The notes: a model not told the origin generated them from the sequence alone. DNA of 64,000 nucleotides from Plantago major (GCA_026545765.1 CM048839.1:92656914-92720913), one strand, 5' to 3'; positions 1 to 11,722 are shown, counted from the stretch's first letter. Program-made: numbers and translations.

Positions 1-320
1 CATATAACCATAACCCTATAGATAAGCTAAACATTTCTTCATTTTAAATGGATTTTGGTTAACATATTTTCGTATACCGCTTCGACGAATACCGCGTAAT
101 GCTCCGTCTTAGATCTCGCATTGAAAAACCTCCTTTTTATTGAATCTATTACCCGCCAATGCATCTAGCATTGGGTCAACCTCATACAATAACGGATCTA
201 ATTTCTTGTCAAGATTAATATTCCTATAATCCAACATCCTACAGTTTGGAAGGAAAAAATACAAGAATCTTTTTTCTATAATCTATAAGATAACTTAATT
301 GAAGTTTCACCTAGGCGCGA

Positions 321-869
321 ATGAAGATAGCGGAAGCTTGGGATAATGCCCATACTTATGGGCAACAAACAAGAGCCTTCAAAGAGGCAGATGGCTTGGA
401 CTTCGCTCCAGAGGGTGTCTTGGACGAAGACTTGCTTCAATGCGAGTTTGTGGAGCTCGTCACTGATGAAACGGAGGACAAAAGGTTTAAACACGGTGGT
501 CTGTATCTTCCGTCGTTCGTGCCTCGGTTGCTAATGTCCAGTGTCTTCGTTCCTCTGGAGGACCATCCGGACCATAATGAAGACTGGCTGACTTTGCCCG
601 GGCCCGTCCAAGGTTTCAGCCGGGACTTGAACTTGATGGAGAGATGTCCGGGCTTCCTGAAGGAGATGCAGACTCGGAGGGAAAGGAGGTTGGCTAAGGA
701 GCGGGAGCAGGCACCTCCGGAGGGGGGTGTCGGAGGCCCCTCCGGAACTCAGGCCGATTCATCCGCGCGGCGGAGAGAGTCAAGGCGGGGTATGCCCCGG
801 ATTTCTGTAATTGTGAGCCTTCGGGCCTTGAGACATTGTTATTTCCTTCTTAGTCGCTGTTTTGTATAA
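321..869 (+). CDS. Antisense ORF in the T1 3' region, gypsy-type transposon protein C-terminal part (tentative)
   Basis: A 182-residue reading frame lies on the strand opposite to gag-pol, between integrase and the unseen 3' LTR. It is acidic and helical at first (MKIAEAWDNAHTYGQQ), has a charged stretch EREQAPPEGG near residue 130, and ends in a basic, low-complexity tail. Some plant Tat elements are known to carry an extra gene in antisense orientation here, often called a putative gypsy-type transposon protein. The length and C-terminal coiled/charged character agree, but the conserved N-terminal domain is not visible; it may lie off the window, upstream of the AT-rich stretch 1-320. The ATG at 321 is the first in frame and may not be the true start if this is a downstream exon. 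Confidence 0.45.
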   Translation: MKIAEAWDNAHTYGQQTRAFKEADGLDFAPEGVLDEDLLQCEFVELVTDETEDKRFKHGGLYLPSFVPRLLMSSVFVPLEDHPDHNEDWLTLPGPVQGFSRDLNLMERCPGFLKEMQTRRERRLAKEREQAPPEGGVGGPSGTQADSSARRRESRRGMPRISVIVSLRALRHCYFLLSRCFV

Positions 870-1552
870 CTTGCTTTACCTACACATTTGACTCGGTATT
901 TGTGTTATGGGTCCGGGCTCGTTGGTGACCCGGAGCAACTTTTATTACTGGCTTGTGTTATTGCCCTTCCGAATGCATGCTTCGCCTTGCGCATTTGAAT
1001 TTGTAAAATTGATTAGTAACTCGAAGTTTTCATTGTCTCGGCTTGTTCGGATAATGTGTCCGAGTCTACGAGGCCTAATTTCTCGGACGTTAATTGTCTT
1101 AAGTAAATTCTCCCTTTACTGGCTCGTGGGACGGTCAGACATGACGTTCGTCCGGATCACAACTCCAAATGTTTATTGCCGTGAATAAACAGAAATGATT
1201 CGGAGCCATGTCTTCAAATTGGTTTTCCCAAAGCTATAACAAGTAGGACTAGTTCGGATGTTATCATCCTGCTCGGTCCGTAGGGACTTGGTGCGCCGTT
1301 CCGAATCATGTTGGCTTGTGAGAAGTTGGTAAAAAAGTACAGTCAGTAGAAAAGTTGAATGACTTGCTACGGGTCACAGTCGGTACAGAGGTTATCATGG
1401 CAGCCTCGAGCTGACACGTCCAAATGGGTAATTCACCCAAGAAGGCCGGTCAATGTGAAGGGATTTTGGGTTGGGCCAATAGCAACCCAAGCGTTAGGCC
1501 CAAGTCCAGGCCCAAGCCCATCGCCGGTGGTTACGGGTCATGTGGCGACTAC

Positions 1553-1580
1553 TGATTGGTCCTTCACTTCTATATATACC
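1553..1580 (+). promoter_or_regulatory. TATA-like element with upstream CCAAT-type box
   Basis: GATTGG (the CCAAT complement) at about 1553 is followed about 15 bp later by CTATATATACCC. This fits a plant core promoter reading to the right, antisense to T1 gag-pol. No good downstream ORF is seen. Confidence 0.35.
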
Positions 1581-2390
1581 CTTGGATTGTACGGCTTTCC
1601 GCTAGATCATTCCACCCCTTTTATAGTAATAAGTGGTCCGGATCCTGGGTCCGGACGTCTGACGAGTGGGCTTACACCACCGTCCCTATGCGTGATCTTG
1701 CCTCTAGAGGTTTCCCAGTGTTTCGGAAATCTCTCCAGGTCAGACCATGCTGGAGACGAAGAAGTCAAGTCATTCGGATGCAAGCTCCTTCCGATCCTCG
1801 TACTAATCTTCTTTCTCCGGGGCTGTGGTTGGTAGCAACAGCTTGAGCCCCAGAGGGGGTAGACTAGCTCGATGGCACGGGGGATTGCCTAACATTAATT
1901 TATGAGTTTCTAGCATATCCGAGTCGTTTCACGTTGAGTTTGCATCCGGGGGACGATAAGTCGGCGGGATTGATTTGGTAGAAGCCCTTCCAATATTCCG
2001 AAGTTCGGTATAAGATCCGCCCGGAATGTTGGAAGGCCTTCTATCGAAGCTGTCTCGTTGAGTTGTTCGTCTTCTGGTTAGACGTAGGGGTCGGGGTGAC
2101 CTCAAGTTGGTATGGTTATTCTGGAAATATTCTCTTCAGTATTCCGGGATCTTGAAACAGACCAACCTTGAATATTGGGGGTAGCCGTTCGGAAATCTCT
2201 GGGCGGAATTTGCTGCAGTCGGGCCCGTCTTTGATAGATTCGGTCATATCCTCCCCTTTTTTCCAAGTATGGAAGGCCCGAGAAGGTCTACTTGCTAAGC
2301 TTGGAAGGAAAAGGGGATACCGCCACTCTCTCTCGGAGGCATGTCGGAAAACGTTTACTTGAGTAAGTTGTTCGGCTCGCCCTTGTGGTT

Positions 2391-2667
2391 CCGTGACCGA
2401 GCAGTCCGGTTTCATCGGTAACTTCATTCCAGAATTGAAGGCCCGGGGGGCTACTTGCAATTCTGGAAGGGAGTTCCTGATAATGCCGATCTTGTTGGGG
2501 ATCGGAGCTACAGGCCATCGTGAGCTAGCCACATGAATAACGTCCATTGGTCCGTGTCCGAGCAGCCCGGTTGTATCAGAAACTTTGTTCCAGAATTGAA
2601 GGCCCGAGGGGCAATTTGCACTTCTGGAACAGAGTTCCTGACACTACCGATCTTGTTGGGAGTCAGC
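2391..2667. repeat. Two-copy 161-bp-period direct repeat in the T1 3' region
   Basis: About 115 bp beginning CCGTG(A/T)CCGAGCAG at 2391 recurs at 2552. Both copies contain CCAGAATTGAAGGCCCG and CCGATCTTGTTGGG. The copies differ by scattered substitutions, so the duplication is old. Non-coding. Confidence 0.75.
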
Positions 2668-3406
2668 TTGGCGGATGCTTCCGGAGTGACTTGGATCGTT
2701 CCGATTATCCTAGTTGTTTCCTTCCAAATACTTGAGTAATGCGAGAAGGATTCACTGTTAGTATCTGGTAGGAGACGATCCGGATTGTCGTGGTGATACT
2801 TGCTTGCTTCGGAACCATCTCTTCCGTGCGGAGGTCATGAAGCGTTCTTATAAGGATGTCTCGAATAGCCTTCGATTATCCTCGTCGCTGAACTTGTTTT
2901 GTGGAAAGTTGAATTTTATCTGGAATGTTCGCAGGTGTAGAATCGATTATCACCGAATCGGGTTTGTTCCGATAGGCGCTCGGAAGTACAAGATCGTTCT
3001 TCTAAAGATGGGGCTTTTGGAAGAGTAGGAGAGTTAGCTAGAATAGGTGCTTGTGTCTTTGTAAGCTTGATCAGGGTTCTTCGGGCTCTTCTCTTTGTAA
3101 CTCGGTCCTTTCTTTGAATAAAATGCACTTGTTTTTGTTATCGTTATCTTTCTGTTTCATTGTGTTAAGCCTGCTTGGATCGGTGTGCAACTTAGACCCG
3201 AAACAAACAGCTAGGTGACTTTGCTTGTGATTCGGTCGGGCATCGGGGTCCGAAGGACTCGACCGAGCAGAATGAAGATGTGTTATGAAAGAAAAGTTGT
3301 ATTGACTTGACGGAAATCAAATTACAACCTGGGGGCTTCGAGGTCTGTTGAAGGAAAATGATAAAAAACTTTGATAACTGTCGTAGTCTAATCTCAAAGT
3401 GTTATC

Positions 3407-4699
3407 CTAAGCATAGAACTTCTGCAAATTCTTAGCATTCCAGGTTCTCTTCAGGGCTCGGCCTTGGTCGTCTTCTATCTCAAAGCTTCCATTGATTCTG
3501 GCTCCAGTAACGTTGTACGGTCCTTCCCATTTGGGCTTAAGTTTCCCTATGTTGCTCAAAATATCAGCTCTCCTGAGGACCAAATCTCCGACTTGTATAT
3601 CCTTTGGGAAGACCCGCTTGTTGTAGGCTCGAGCGGTCATAGCTTGATATCGGAGGATATTAGTCAGTGCTTTGCTTCGTTTGTCTTCGTGGAGCTCGAG
3701 GTCGTAGATCCTTGCGACTTCATTGTCAGCTGGGTTGTATTGCTGGATCCTTTGGGTTTCCACTGCTACTTCCGAAGGAATGACTGCCTCAGATCCATAG
3801 ACAAGGGAAAAAGGCATCTCTTGTGTAGAGGTCCAAGTCGTCGTCCTATGTGCCCAAAGGACCACGTCGAGATCATCTGCCCAACTATCTTGGGAGGTCC
3901 TCAATCTTTTCTCCAAGATTTTGACGATGGTCTTGTTGGTGGCTTCTACTTGGCCATTAGCTTGGGGGTGGCCAACGGAAGTGAAGCGCTGTTCTATTTT
4001 GAAAGACTGAAGCCATTCCTTCAGTCTTGCCCCTGAGAACTGAGCCCCATTATCCGTCACTAGGATTCTTGGAAGTCCGAAGCGGCAGATGATGTTCTTC
4101 CAGATGAATGTCCATACCCTGCTTTCAGTGATGGTCGAAACTGCCTCAGCCTCAACCCATTTAGTGAAATACTCCACTGCCACGATCAAAAACTTCTTCT
4201 GATGGGTTCCACGTGGGAAGGGACCAACTATGTCTATGCCCCATTGATCAAATGGACATGCTATAATTGACGGAATCATAGGGTTGGTCGGGCGATGTGA
4301 TATGTTGGCATAATATTGGCAGTCTTCGCAAGCACGAAGTTAAGCGTCAGTGTCAATGGTAGGCCAATAGTATCCTTGTCTTATTATCTTTTGCGCCAAG
4401 GTTCTTCCCCGGGAGTGACTTCCACAACTTCCAGCATGGATCTCCTCCATCACAGTCTTCGCTTCCTGGGGATCCAAGCATCTCATGTGGGTGCCTGTGA
4501 AGGATTTTTTGTAAAGATCATCTCCCATGATGAAGTATCCGTTGGTTCGGCATAGAATCCTCCTTGCTTCTCTAGGATCTGAAGGTAGAGAACCGTCCTT
4601 GAGATGGTGGAATATGTCAGTCATCCAGTTTCTTTTAGTGCTCAAGAGGAAAACTTGTCCATTGGAGTTTGCCAAGGATGAGTCCGTGCGGGTCATCAA
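3407..4699 (-). pseudogene. T1 integrase (Ty3/gypsy, Tat)
   Basis: This segment would insert the element cDNA into the genome. Reading leftwards, an N-terminal zinc-binding region (HAGSCGSHSRG, then RACEDCQ) is followed by the catalytic core with WGIDIVGPFP (first Asp), TDNGAQF (second Asp) and EATNKTI (Glu): the full D,D,E set is present. A C-terminal region ending in WEGPYNV and a short tail follows. One in-frame TAA (4340-4342) separates the zinc region from the core. Otherwise the frame runs straight on from the RNase H-like domain to the right. The stop makes it a pseudogene. Length matches a normal gypsy integrase. Confidence 0.88.
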
Positions 4700-5502
4700 G
4701 ATGACACTTCTCGTGTCCAGAGCTCCTAAGGCCGAGGCATATTTGGAGAGGGCATCAGCTTTTTCGTTCCATTCCCTGTGGAATTGGTCAAGAGTGAATT
4801 CTTCAAAGTGCTCAGTCTATTTCTTGAGGAGCTCCAGGTACTTAATCATATTAGGTCCTTTGGCGGTAAAAGATCCGGAGAACTGAGATTGCACAAGCTG
4901 TGAATCTGTATAAGCCTTGATCCTCTTCACCTGAAGAGCTCTCGCCATCCTTTGGCCAGTGAGGAGTGGCTCGTACTCAGCCTCATTGTTTGTCACTTTA
5001 AAGTTGAGAGTGATGGAATATTCCAGTTTGGCTCCTTCAGGACATTCAAAAAAGATTCCTATTCCTCCAACCGTCCAGTAGACGATCCATCCACTTGTAA
5101 TGTCCAACAGTCTTTATTTCTCAATTTGCTTTCCTCAGCAACAGGGGGCATCTTTTTGTCCTCTTGCTTCTTGTCGGAAGATGCAAGTGTTGAGGTATTG
5201 GGCACATCATCTAGGAGGAACATGTGCCTCACCCTGAGCGAATCATCCATGGGTTGCTGATACTTAGTCCAAAGCTGGAAATCATTCTCATGTGTCTCTT
5301 TAGGCCTTTCTTCCTTTGCTTTTTCATCCTCTTTTACTTGTGTGATCATGACATGGCTCACACATTCCTGTGGTCTTTGGGTTCCTCCTTCTGTTACTTC
5401 TGGGTAATCAACCAGGAAATCGGCAAGAACTTGTGCCTTCTTGGCCGATGGAGCTTGATACCCGATATCATATTCACTTAATTCAATTGCCCACTTGGAC
5501 AA
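4700..5502 (-). pseudogene. T1 second RNase H-like domain (aRH) with linker
   Basis: After the first RNase H comes a linker containing KKAQVLADFLVD, then WTLQVDGSS, the typical opening strand of an RNase H fold. Next come GGIGIFFECPEG, a NNEAEYEPL motif with the conserved Glu, and AYTDSQLVQSQ with a conserved Asp; the domain closes with EWNEKADALSKYAS. This second RNase H is characteristic of Tat elements. A frameshift lies between about 5059 and 5107, and an in-frame TAG at 4817-4819 interrupts the end of the domain. The downstream frame is shared with integrase. Confidence 0.8.
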
Positions 5503-7010
5503 GCGCCCCGACTGGTCTCCCTAGGACATGTTTAAGTGGTTCATTGGTGAGGACCACGATCCGGTGAGATCTGAAGTAAGGCTTTAGTCGTCGTGCAGTG
5601 TAAACCAGTGCGAAGGCGAGCTTCTCGATCTTGACATATCTGGCCTCAGAGCCCACAAGGGCCTTGCTCAAATAGTATCGGTAAATGGTCGTGGCCTTGT
5701 ATTCGCACCAGTACAGAACTCATCGCTTCATCAGTAGTAGCTAGATAAAGGTAAAGAGGTTCACCTTCTATTGGTTTAGACAGGAGAGGTGGTAAGAGGA
5801 GATACTTTTTCAAGTTATCCAGGGCCTCTTCACACTCCTTTGACCACTCAAACTTGTCTCCTTTCCTTAGAACTTTGAAGAAGGGAATGTTTTTCTCGGC
5901 GGACTTGGAGATAAAACGGCTTAGTGCCATCACCCTTCCCAAGAGCTTATGAACTTCATTGATGGTCTTTGGCTGTGGTAAGTCCAAGATTGCCTTTATT
6001 TTCTCTGGGTTTGCACTAATGCCTCTCTCCGTGACCATGTAGCCAAGAAACTTTCCTCCCTTTACTCCAAATGTACACTTCTCAGGGTTCAACTTCATTC
6101 CATATTTCCGAGGAATGGAAAAGAAATTGTTGAGATGCTCGATGTGCTCCTCTTCAGTCTTGCTTTTTACAAGCATGTCATCCACATAGACTTCCATGGT
6201 TTTGCCCAACTCTTCTTTGAACATCTTATTTACTAGTCGTTGGTATGTAGCACCTGCGTTCTTGAGGCCAAATGGCATGACCTTGAAGCAGTGGACCCCT
6301 CCCGCCGCAAAGAAGGCCGTCTTCTTGATGTCTTCCTGGGCCATCCTAATTTGGTAGAAGCCTTGATATGCGTCCATGAAGCTCAGGAGTGCACATCCTG
6401 CGGTGGAATCAACTAACTGGTCTATGCGGGGTAATGGATAAGGATCTTTTGGACAAAACTTGTTGAGTCTAGTGAAGTCATTGCACATTCTCCGCTTTCC
6501 CGGAGCCTTTTCGACGAGGACCACGTTACAGACCCAATCGGAATATCTGACTTCTTCGATATGTCCTGCTTTCATCAACTTGTCCACCTCTCCTGCTATG
6601 ATAGCATCCTCAACAGGCCCAATGTCTTTCCTCTTCTGTCGGATGTGTTTTACCGTTGGATCTATGTTTAGACGGTGAACTGCGATCCTTGGGTCTATCC
6701 CCTTAAGATCATTGGTGCTCCAGGCAAAGATACCGTGATTGTCTCGAAGGCATGTGATGAGCTTCATCTCTACTTCCGTGCTCATCTCCGTTCCGATCCG
6801 AGTTGTTTTTTCCAAGTTCCCCTCGATCAACTGAACCTCTTTCAGGGCTTCATGAGGTTCTATCCTGGCAGTCTTGGGGAACTTTTCCCTGAGCGATCCA
6901 ACACCAATTTCTTCCTTTAGTGGGGTAAGAGCCGCAGGAGGAGGACTCTTGGGTCTCTTAGTGACCGAAAGAACGGGTATTGTGGTCCTCTGGTTGACAT
7001 GATGTAGCAT
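5483..7010 (-). pseudogene. T1 reverse transcriptase and first RNase H
   Basis: Copies element RNA into cDNA. The fingers/palm carry RRMCNDFTRLNKFCPKDPYP and LLSFMDAYQGFYQIRM, and the active-site motif reads YVDDMLVKS. KCTFGVKGGKFLGYMV and the RAIL-type thumb follow. The Ty3-type RNase H starts near LYLATTDEAMSSVLV, and a frameshift near 5660 moves it into another frame (YVKIEKLAFALVYTARRL, then LTNEPLKHVL), with another shift near 5490. The RT core itself is uninterrupted over about 400 residues, so the breaks are concentrated at the RH boundary. Confidence 0.9.
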
Positions 7011-7783
7011 TCCCAGGCTTCTCTAACATTGCCCACTTCTTCACCCACGCCGTTTGGGGTTGGGAACATTACCCTGTTGTGCAGGGGAGAAGCGATTGCC
7101 CTGAATTGGTTAAGTCCTGGGCGGCCCAGGATCACGTTATAGTCGAAGGTGCTATCGACTACCACAAAGAGGATTGTCTCAGTCACTCTTGTCGGAAAGG
7201 TGCCCATAGAGACTTGTAGTGGTACACTCCCAATGGGACGTACTACAGATCCTCCAAAACCCACCAAAGAAGTATACACACGACCGTATTGAATCTGTCC
7301 CAAGTGTATTCGCTCCATAGTCCTTTTGGAGATGACATTGGAAGAACTTCCTGTGTCGACAAGTACTTTGTTGACCTTGTAAGTGGCGATAACCAGAGAA
7401 ACAACCAAAGGAACGTCGGGGTCCTTGAGATCTCCTCCACCAGACGTTGGTGGGGGAATTTCGCTATTGTCAAAGGTGATTGCGTTTGTGCCCTTCAGGG
7501 CTGAAGGAGCATATGCTCTATCATTGTTCCTCAAGTTTTGCGCGGTTCTTTCCCTTGCATTTCGACTGTCTCCACTAGTTGATCCCCCCGCAATGGCGTT
7601 GATAACTCCGCTATAGGGGAGGTTTTCCATCTCCATATTATCGTGGTACCCTCGGTATATATCTTTGGGCATGCTGAGGTGGGATCTCTGCCGGAGGAGG
7701 TGGAAAGGAGCCTGCCGGAGGTTCCGAACCACGCTCTTCCCTTCTTTGTTCATTCTTCTGGTGTCTGGAAGGTTCTTCTTCAT
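6917..7783 (-). pseudogene. T1 aspartic protease region
   Basis: Retroviral-type aspartic protease that would process the polyprotein. The catalytic motif is LVDTGSSSNVI, preceded by the Tat-typical INAIAGGSTSGDS block and followed by DYNVILGRPGLNQF, the flap-side ILGR motif. The frame differs from gag (to the right) and from RT (to the left); the shifts fall near 7660 and near 7000. All key residues are present. Confidence 0.85.
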
Positions 7784-9494
7784 ACATCGGTTCCTTCAGT
7801 TTTCCGCTTCTTATCATCCCCTCTATTTCTGTCTTCAACTGGACACAGTCCTCCGTTGAGTGACCTTTTTGCTTATGGAACCTACAGTAGTCCTTGGAAA
7901 CTTTGTTCTTCTTGTTGCTCCTCGTAGGTTTTGGCCATTGTATGTCCAAGTTTTTCTCAACGATGGAAGCCAAGATGACGGATCTTGGTCTGTTGAGGCG
8001 AGTATACTCGGCGTATCTCCTTGGAGGAGTCCTCTCTCTGCGGAACTCTCTCTTATCTCTAAGTTCCCTTTCTTGTTCAAACTTTCCCTGACGAGGAGGA
8101 GGCTCCTGTCGTACTTGCTCTTTCCCTTTTCTAGCTCCTGCTCTTATTGGAACATTTCTTCGATACTCTTCTCCATACAAAACTCCTTCACAAATATCTT
8201 CCAAGTACTTTTCAGTTGTGATTTCTTCATTGGAAAGTTTTTTCCTGAGGTCTTCATTGTAAGTGTTGGCATATAGGTGTCGGACCCACTCCTTGATGCT
8301 ATGAGGCTCTACTTGGCGTGCTTGATGTTAGCGGTCAAGAAAGGTTCTAAGATCCTCATGCTCCTTCTGGATTACTCCCGCCAGGTGCTCAACTGACCAC
8401 TTCCTCTTCTTTGCTTTCTCATATCTTTTCAAGAAGAGGGAAGCAATATCAGAATAGGACTTGATGGAGCCGTTGGGCAGTGAGGTCCACCAATCCATTG
8501 CTTCCCCGAAAAGAGTAGTGGAAAAGTTGAGAGCCTTCATGTTGTCATTCAAGCCATTGGTCTCCATCTTACTCTCGTATCTAGTAAGGTGCCCGACGGG
8601 ACAAGTATCTCCATAACAGTATTCAAGGTTTGGAATGGTGGAATCAGGGCATTTCCTTTCCTTTCTGATCTCATCACATAGCGGATTGGGAGCTCTAAGA
8701 GTCACCTTCTCATTTGCCTTCACCATCTTGCTTAGAGTTGCAATTTGTGTTTCTAAAGCCTTTTGTTGGAGGTAAATCTGCTCAGCAGTCAACTTTTCAC
8801 CAGTTCTAGGGTTGATGGCCACATCTGGAGGAAGGTCATTGAGTGGGACTATTGAGATACTTTCCGCCACATGATCTCTTGGTGTGTGTTGCTGTGCTTC
8901 ACGTCGACTAGTCCCAACATCATCCGCCCAAGGTCTTAATGGACTTCTCTCTCGCTGTTCGTTAGAAGTAGCGGCTCTCCTGTTGAGAAGGCTCCTTAGA
9001 TCTTCTTGTTGAACTAGTTCCCCTAACCTTTGTTGAATAGGACGATGCTCATTCCTCGATTGTGCGGGTTCGGCTCGTCTTGGAATTGCCAGAGGAGGAG
9101 TGGGCTGAGGGGGTTGGAGGTGGTTTGATCCAAAGCATCCTTGTATAGTGGTGAGTAAGAGACCAAACTGATTCTCATTCATCCCGAACTCACTGGGACG
9201 AATGATCTGCCCATTTGGAAGAGTAAAGTTTCTTCCTGGGGGAGGACCGTGTGTTCCTGGCGGAGGAACTTATCCTTCGACCCCGAGCTCATGGGTTCTT
9301 ATTGGTGGATCAGCGGCTCTTTCCTCATCTCAGGAGAGGCTAGCGGTATGGCCGTCGCTTGGATAGTCCCTTGCATCTCTTGGTGGAGTTTCTGCCACCC
9401 TTCCCCTCCTAGTAGGAGGTCTACCTCTTTGGCTTGGAGCAGGTGTTCCAATTGCAGTGGTGTTGGTTCTTGCTGACTTTCTTGTCCTCGCCAT
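7638..9494 (-). pseudogene. T1 gag (nucleocapsid/capsid)
   Basis: Starts MARTRKSARTN at 9494, just inside the primer-binding site, and would form the particle coat. The capsid part is seen in TRYESKMETNGLNDNMKALN, GEAMDWWTSLPNGSIKSY and FLKRYEKAKKRKWSVEHL. The zinc-knuckle-like motif YCRFHKQKGHSTEDC follows near 7870, as is usual for Tat gag. All pieces are in one frame, broken by in-frame stops near 9330 and 8328. The C-terminal overlap with the protease frame reflects a frameshift rather than a designed overlap. Confidence 0.83.
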
Positions 9495-9528
9495 TACCGA
9501 AGAGAACGGAACTTTTTGTAAAGGTTCC

Positions 9529-9545
9529 CACAGACGGCGCCAAAA
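9529..9545 (-). other. T1 primer-binding site
   Basis: Directly inside the LTR the minus strand reads TTTTGGCGCCGTCTGTGG, the leader typical of Tat elements, where the tRNA primer would pair. Confidence 0.75.
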
Positions 9546-10400
9546 TGTTGAAGGTAAGGTTCCACAAACACTTAGTGATATTCCAATTGCACGGGTAATG
9601 CTCCAGACGATATCTTCCTCACTACGTAAGAACCAACGGGTAAGAGTCTTCCACTGTGCACTTGGTGAGAACCTGCGCAAGAGGCTTGGAGGGGGGGGGG
9701 TTAGGACCCGGTTTGCCAAGTGTCAAACCGGTAGAAGACTTCACTTGAGAGAGACTGGAGATCTACTCTGTATACTATTCGAGATTAAGTTCGTAATATC
9801 GCTTACCGTTGCATGGGGATATGTGCCCCTATATATAGGGTTTCCTCAAAGTGGAAGGCTTCTTCAAGATCGCGCCAAGTGTAGGGCTCCGGTTGAGCCA
9901 CCAAGGCACATCTAGGCCCATGGCCCAATAATGATACCTAGCCCATGCCAGGGCTTTTAGGGCTAGTTTAGTCATTATTAGGAGAGTTTTGGAGGGTGTG
10001 ACATAGTCTGCCGAGGTCGGAGGTCTGGAGAGGTTGGCCCGGACGCCTGGTCCGGACCGTATTGGGTTGTCAGATGAGGAAGTCCTCTAAGCTTGCCCAA
10101 CTCTTCCGATTCGGACCTCATAGTTCGGACCCCCTACTCTCTGGTACCTGTCTACTTGGTTGCCTGTGAGATTGTCATGTTGGATCCGAGTGGTCGTCCG
10201 TATCGGAGGCCTTGGGTCGGACCTAGTAAGCTTTAGATCCTTTGTTCCTCTCTTCTAGGGTGGGTCGGACCATGGTGGGTTTGCCCGGATCGGACCGTTG
10301 GCTCGGACCAATGTGTCTCGGATCCATTAGATGACTCAGGACGCCTTAGGATTTGTTCTAAGGGCTCTTATGACGGATTGGACATATTTCCGTATCAACA
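9546..10400 (-). repeat. T1 5' LTR
   Basis: 855 bp. On the plus strand it opens TGTTGAAGG and closes CCGTATCAACA, so the ends are the inverted repeat TGTTGA/TCAACA. It abuts the primer-binding site. The T8 LTR (31141-32077) shares its end CATATTTCCGTATCAACA and an internal TTGAGAGAGA..CTACTCTGT block, confirming the boundaries. A run of nine G lies near 9691. Confidence 0.9.
9827..9841 (-). promoter_or_regulatory. TATA box of T1 5' LTR
   Basis: CCCTATATATAGGG, a near-perfect palindrome, about 290 bp from the LTR's inner edge. It is the best core promoter for T1 transcription. Confidence 0.6.
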
Positions 10401-10739
10401 CTTAACATCCTTCCTCACTAGATTGTTAAGAGGTTTAGCTTTCACCGACAAGTCCTTGATAAATCTCCTGTGAAAGTTGATATGCCCCAAAAAGGATTGA
10501 AGTTCCTTGATGTTGGTTGCTCGCGGTAGCTTTGATATTGTCTCCACCTTCGCCTCATCCACTTTGATCCCTTTCCTCGAAATAACATGGCCCAGCACTA
10601 TTCCTTCCTTCACCATAAAAGTACTCTTTTCCCAGCTCAGAGTTAGATTGCACTCGATGCATCTTTCCAGAACTAGTGATAACTTCTGAAGACAGTGTTC
10701 GAATGAATTTCCAAATACGGAGAAGTCATCCATAAATAT
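10401..10739 (-). pseudogene. T2: Athila-type RT fragment
   Basis: A remnant of about 112 residues starting at the RT active site (MDDFSVFGNSFEHCLQKL) and running through EGIVLGHVISRKGIKVDEAK and LQSFLGHINFHRRFI. This is the palm/thumb of a Ty3/gypsy RT, Athila-like by wording. It is cut on the left by T1 and on the right, immediately before the active-site Met codon, by copia element T3. The rest is not seen in the window in this orientation. Confidence 0.85.
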
Positions 10740-11386
10740 TGTTGAACTAAAAGGTCGAATCCATATGTGATGATAACAAACATTGTGTCATGGACTAACG
10801 ATTTTATAAGTCCAATATGTCTCCACTAAATCCATGTAAAGTTAGTCAAGTTAAATTTAATTTTCATCAATCTGCCACCTTTATGAAACGTCATCTGAAA
10901 CGTTAATGTTTCGATCATTCTTTTGAGTGGACTGGATTTCTTAATTATGTAACATATATATTTATGGTAGAAAAATGTGGCACACGTTTTTCTCTTCCAA
11001 AATTAGAGATTCTGGACTATAATGTTATTTATTATTTGGAATAAAATCTCTTGGTCAAATAAGGATTCAAATATATTTAAAAGAGATTTTCAAAAATAGA
11101 ATCCTTCTTTTAATGGACTTTGTTGGAGATATATCTTGGATATTCTTTTGTTATTTGCAGGATTCTTTCAAGAGTAAAACTCTCCTAGAAAATCTCAACA
11201 GGAGATAAAGTCTTCCAGACTATTCAGAATAAACTAACGTTATTCTTCCAGCAATTCTTGAACAGACTAACGTTGGCTTCAAATGTTCATATTCTTCTGC
11301 ATTATAAAAGAGTTCAAGGCTGGAGAAGTAAGAAGACAGACAATAGCGCATACAACTAGCTATATAAGTGTAAGAAATGGAGTTGT
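10740..11386 (+). mobile_element. T3: Ty1/copia LTR, first segment
   Basis: Opens TGTTGAAC directly after the RT fragment, with AATAT (10735-10739) as likely target duplicate. It is AT-rich and non-coding, with CTATATAAGTG at about 11360 as a possible TATA box. It is interrupted at 11387 by T4. The LTR resumes at 12984 and again at 24712. Confidence 0.65.
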
Positions 11387-11722
11387 TGATGACTCGGTTT
11401 TACATCGTCTTATCTTGTCTTTTTTGCCATCTTTTTGTTATCCTGAAGTATAGTTTTAGTTGTTTTCCTAGAGTCTTTTTACTTATTTTGTTCTCTTTGA
11501 CTTTTGCAGGTATTTGGCTAAACCGTGCTAATTGAAGGAAAAAAGGATGTATTTTACATACATCTGGAGGATATGGAGTGCCAATGCTTCGTATGGTTGC
11601 TAGAATTGGAGCGGAGAGGCCAAAATACCAAGAATCGAAGTTAAAAGAAGCAAAATCGAGCAAGAAGGACAAGAAGGGCAAAACTGTCATTTGCCAAAGG
11701 ATCAACGAATGCCAGTTATGAG

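Larger units (their letters stand above)
870..3406. other. T1 non-coding 3' region
   Basis: About 2.5 kb without a convincing gene. It is rich in TCCGGA/CGGAC words like the T1 LTR. It holds a plus-strand TATA-like string (TATATATA, 1571-1578) preceded by a GATTGG CCAAT-type box, so a promoter for plus-strand transcription is possible. It also holds a two-copy direct repeat (see 2391-2667). Short ORFs on both strands here have no recognisable domain. Confidence 0.6.
1..10400 (-). mobile_element. T1: Tat-lineage Ty3/gypsy LTR retrotransposon, 3' end off window
   Basis: On the minus strand the order is 5' LTR (9546-10400), primer-binding site, gag, protease, RT, RNase H, a second RNase H-like domain, integrase, then a long 3' region with an ORF on the opposite strand. 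The domain order PR-RT-RH-INT places it in Ty3/gypsy. Two RNase H domains plus the GGCGCCGTCTGTGG leader are known marks of the plant Tat lineage. No second LTR copy is visible in 1-3400, so the 3' LTR should lie to the left of the window. The coding region has several in-frame stops and frameshifts, so the copy is inactive. It is inserted in an Athila RT fragment; the right flank starts CTTAA (10401-10405), the expected target-site duplicate. Confidence 0.85.

Noticed and set aside
2116..2547. 143-residue minus-strand ORF in the T1 3' region
   Set aside because: Overlaps the diverged direct repeat, has no domain, and is not repeated as a protein in the second copy.
1..3400. A 3' LTR of T1 within the window
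   Set aside because: No stretch matches the T1 LTR ends or its internal blocks; the TGTTGAAGG at about 3346 lacks any following LTR similarity.
3464..4036. 190-residue plus-strand ORF
   Set aside because: Antisense shadow of the integrase core, which has clear catalytic motifs on the minus strand.
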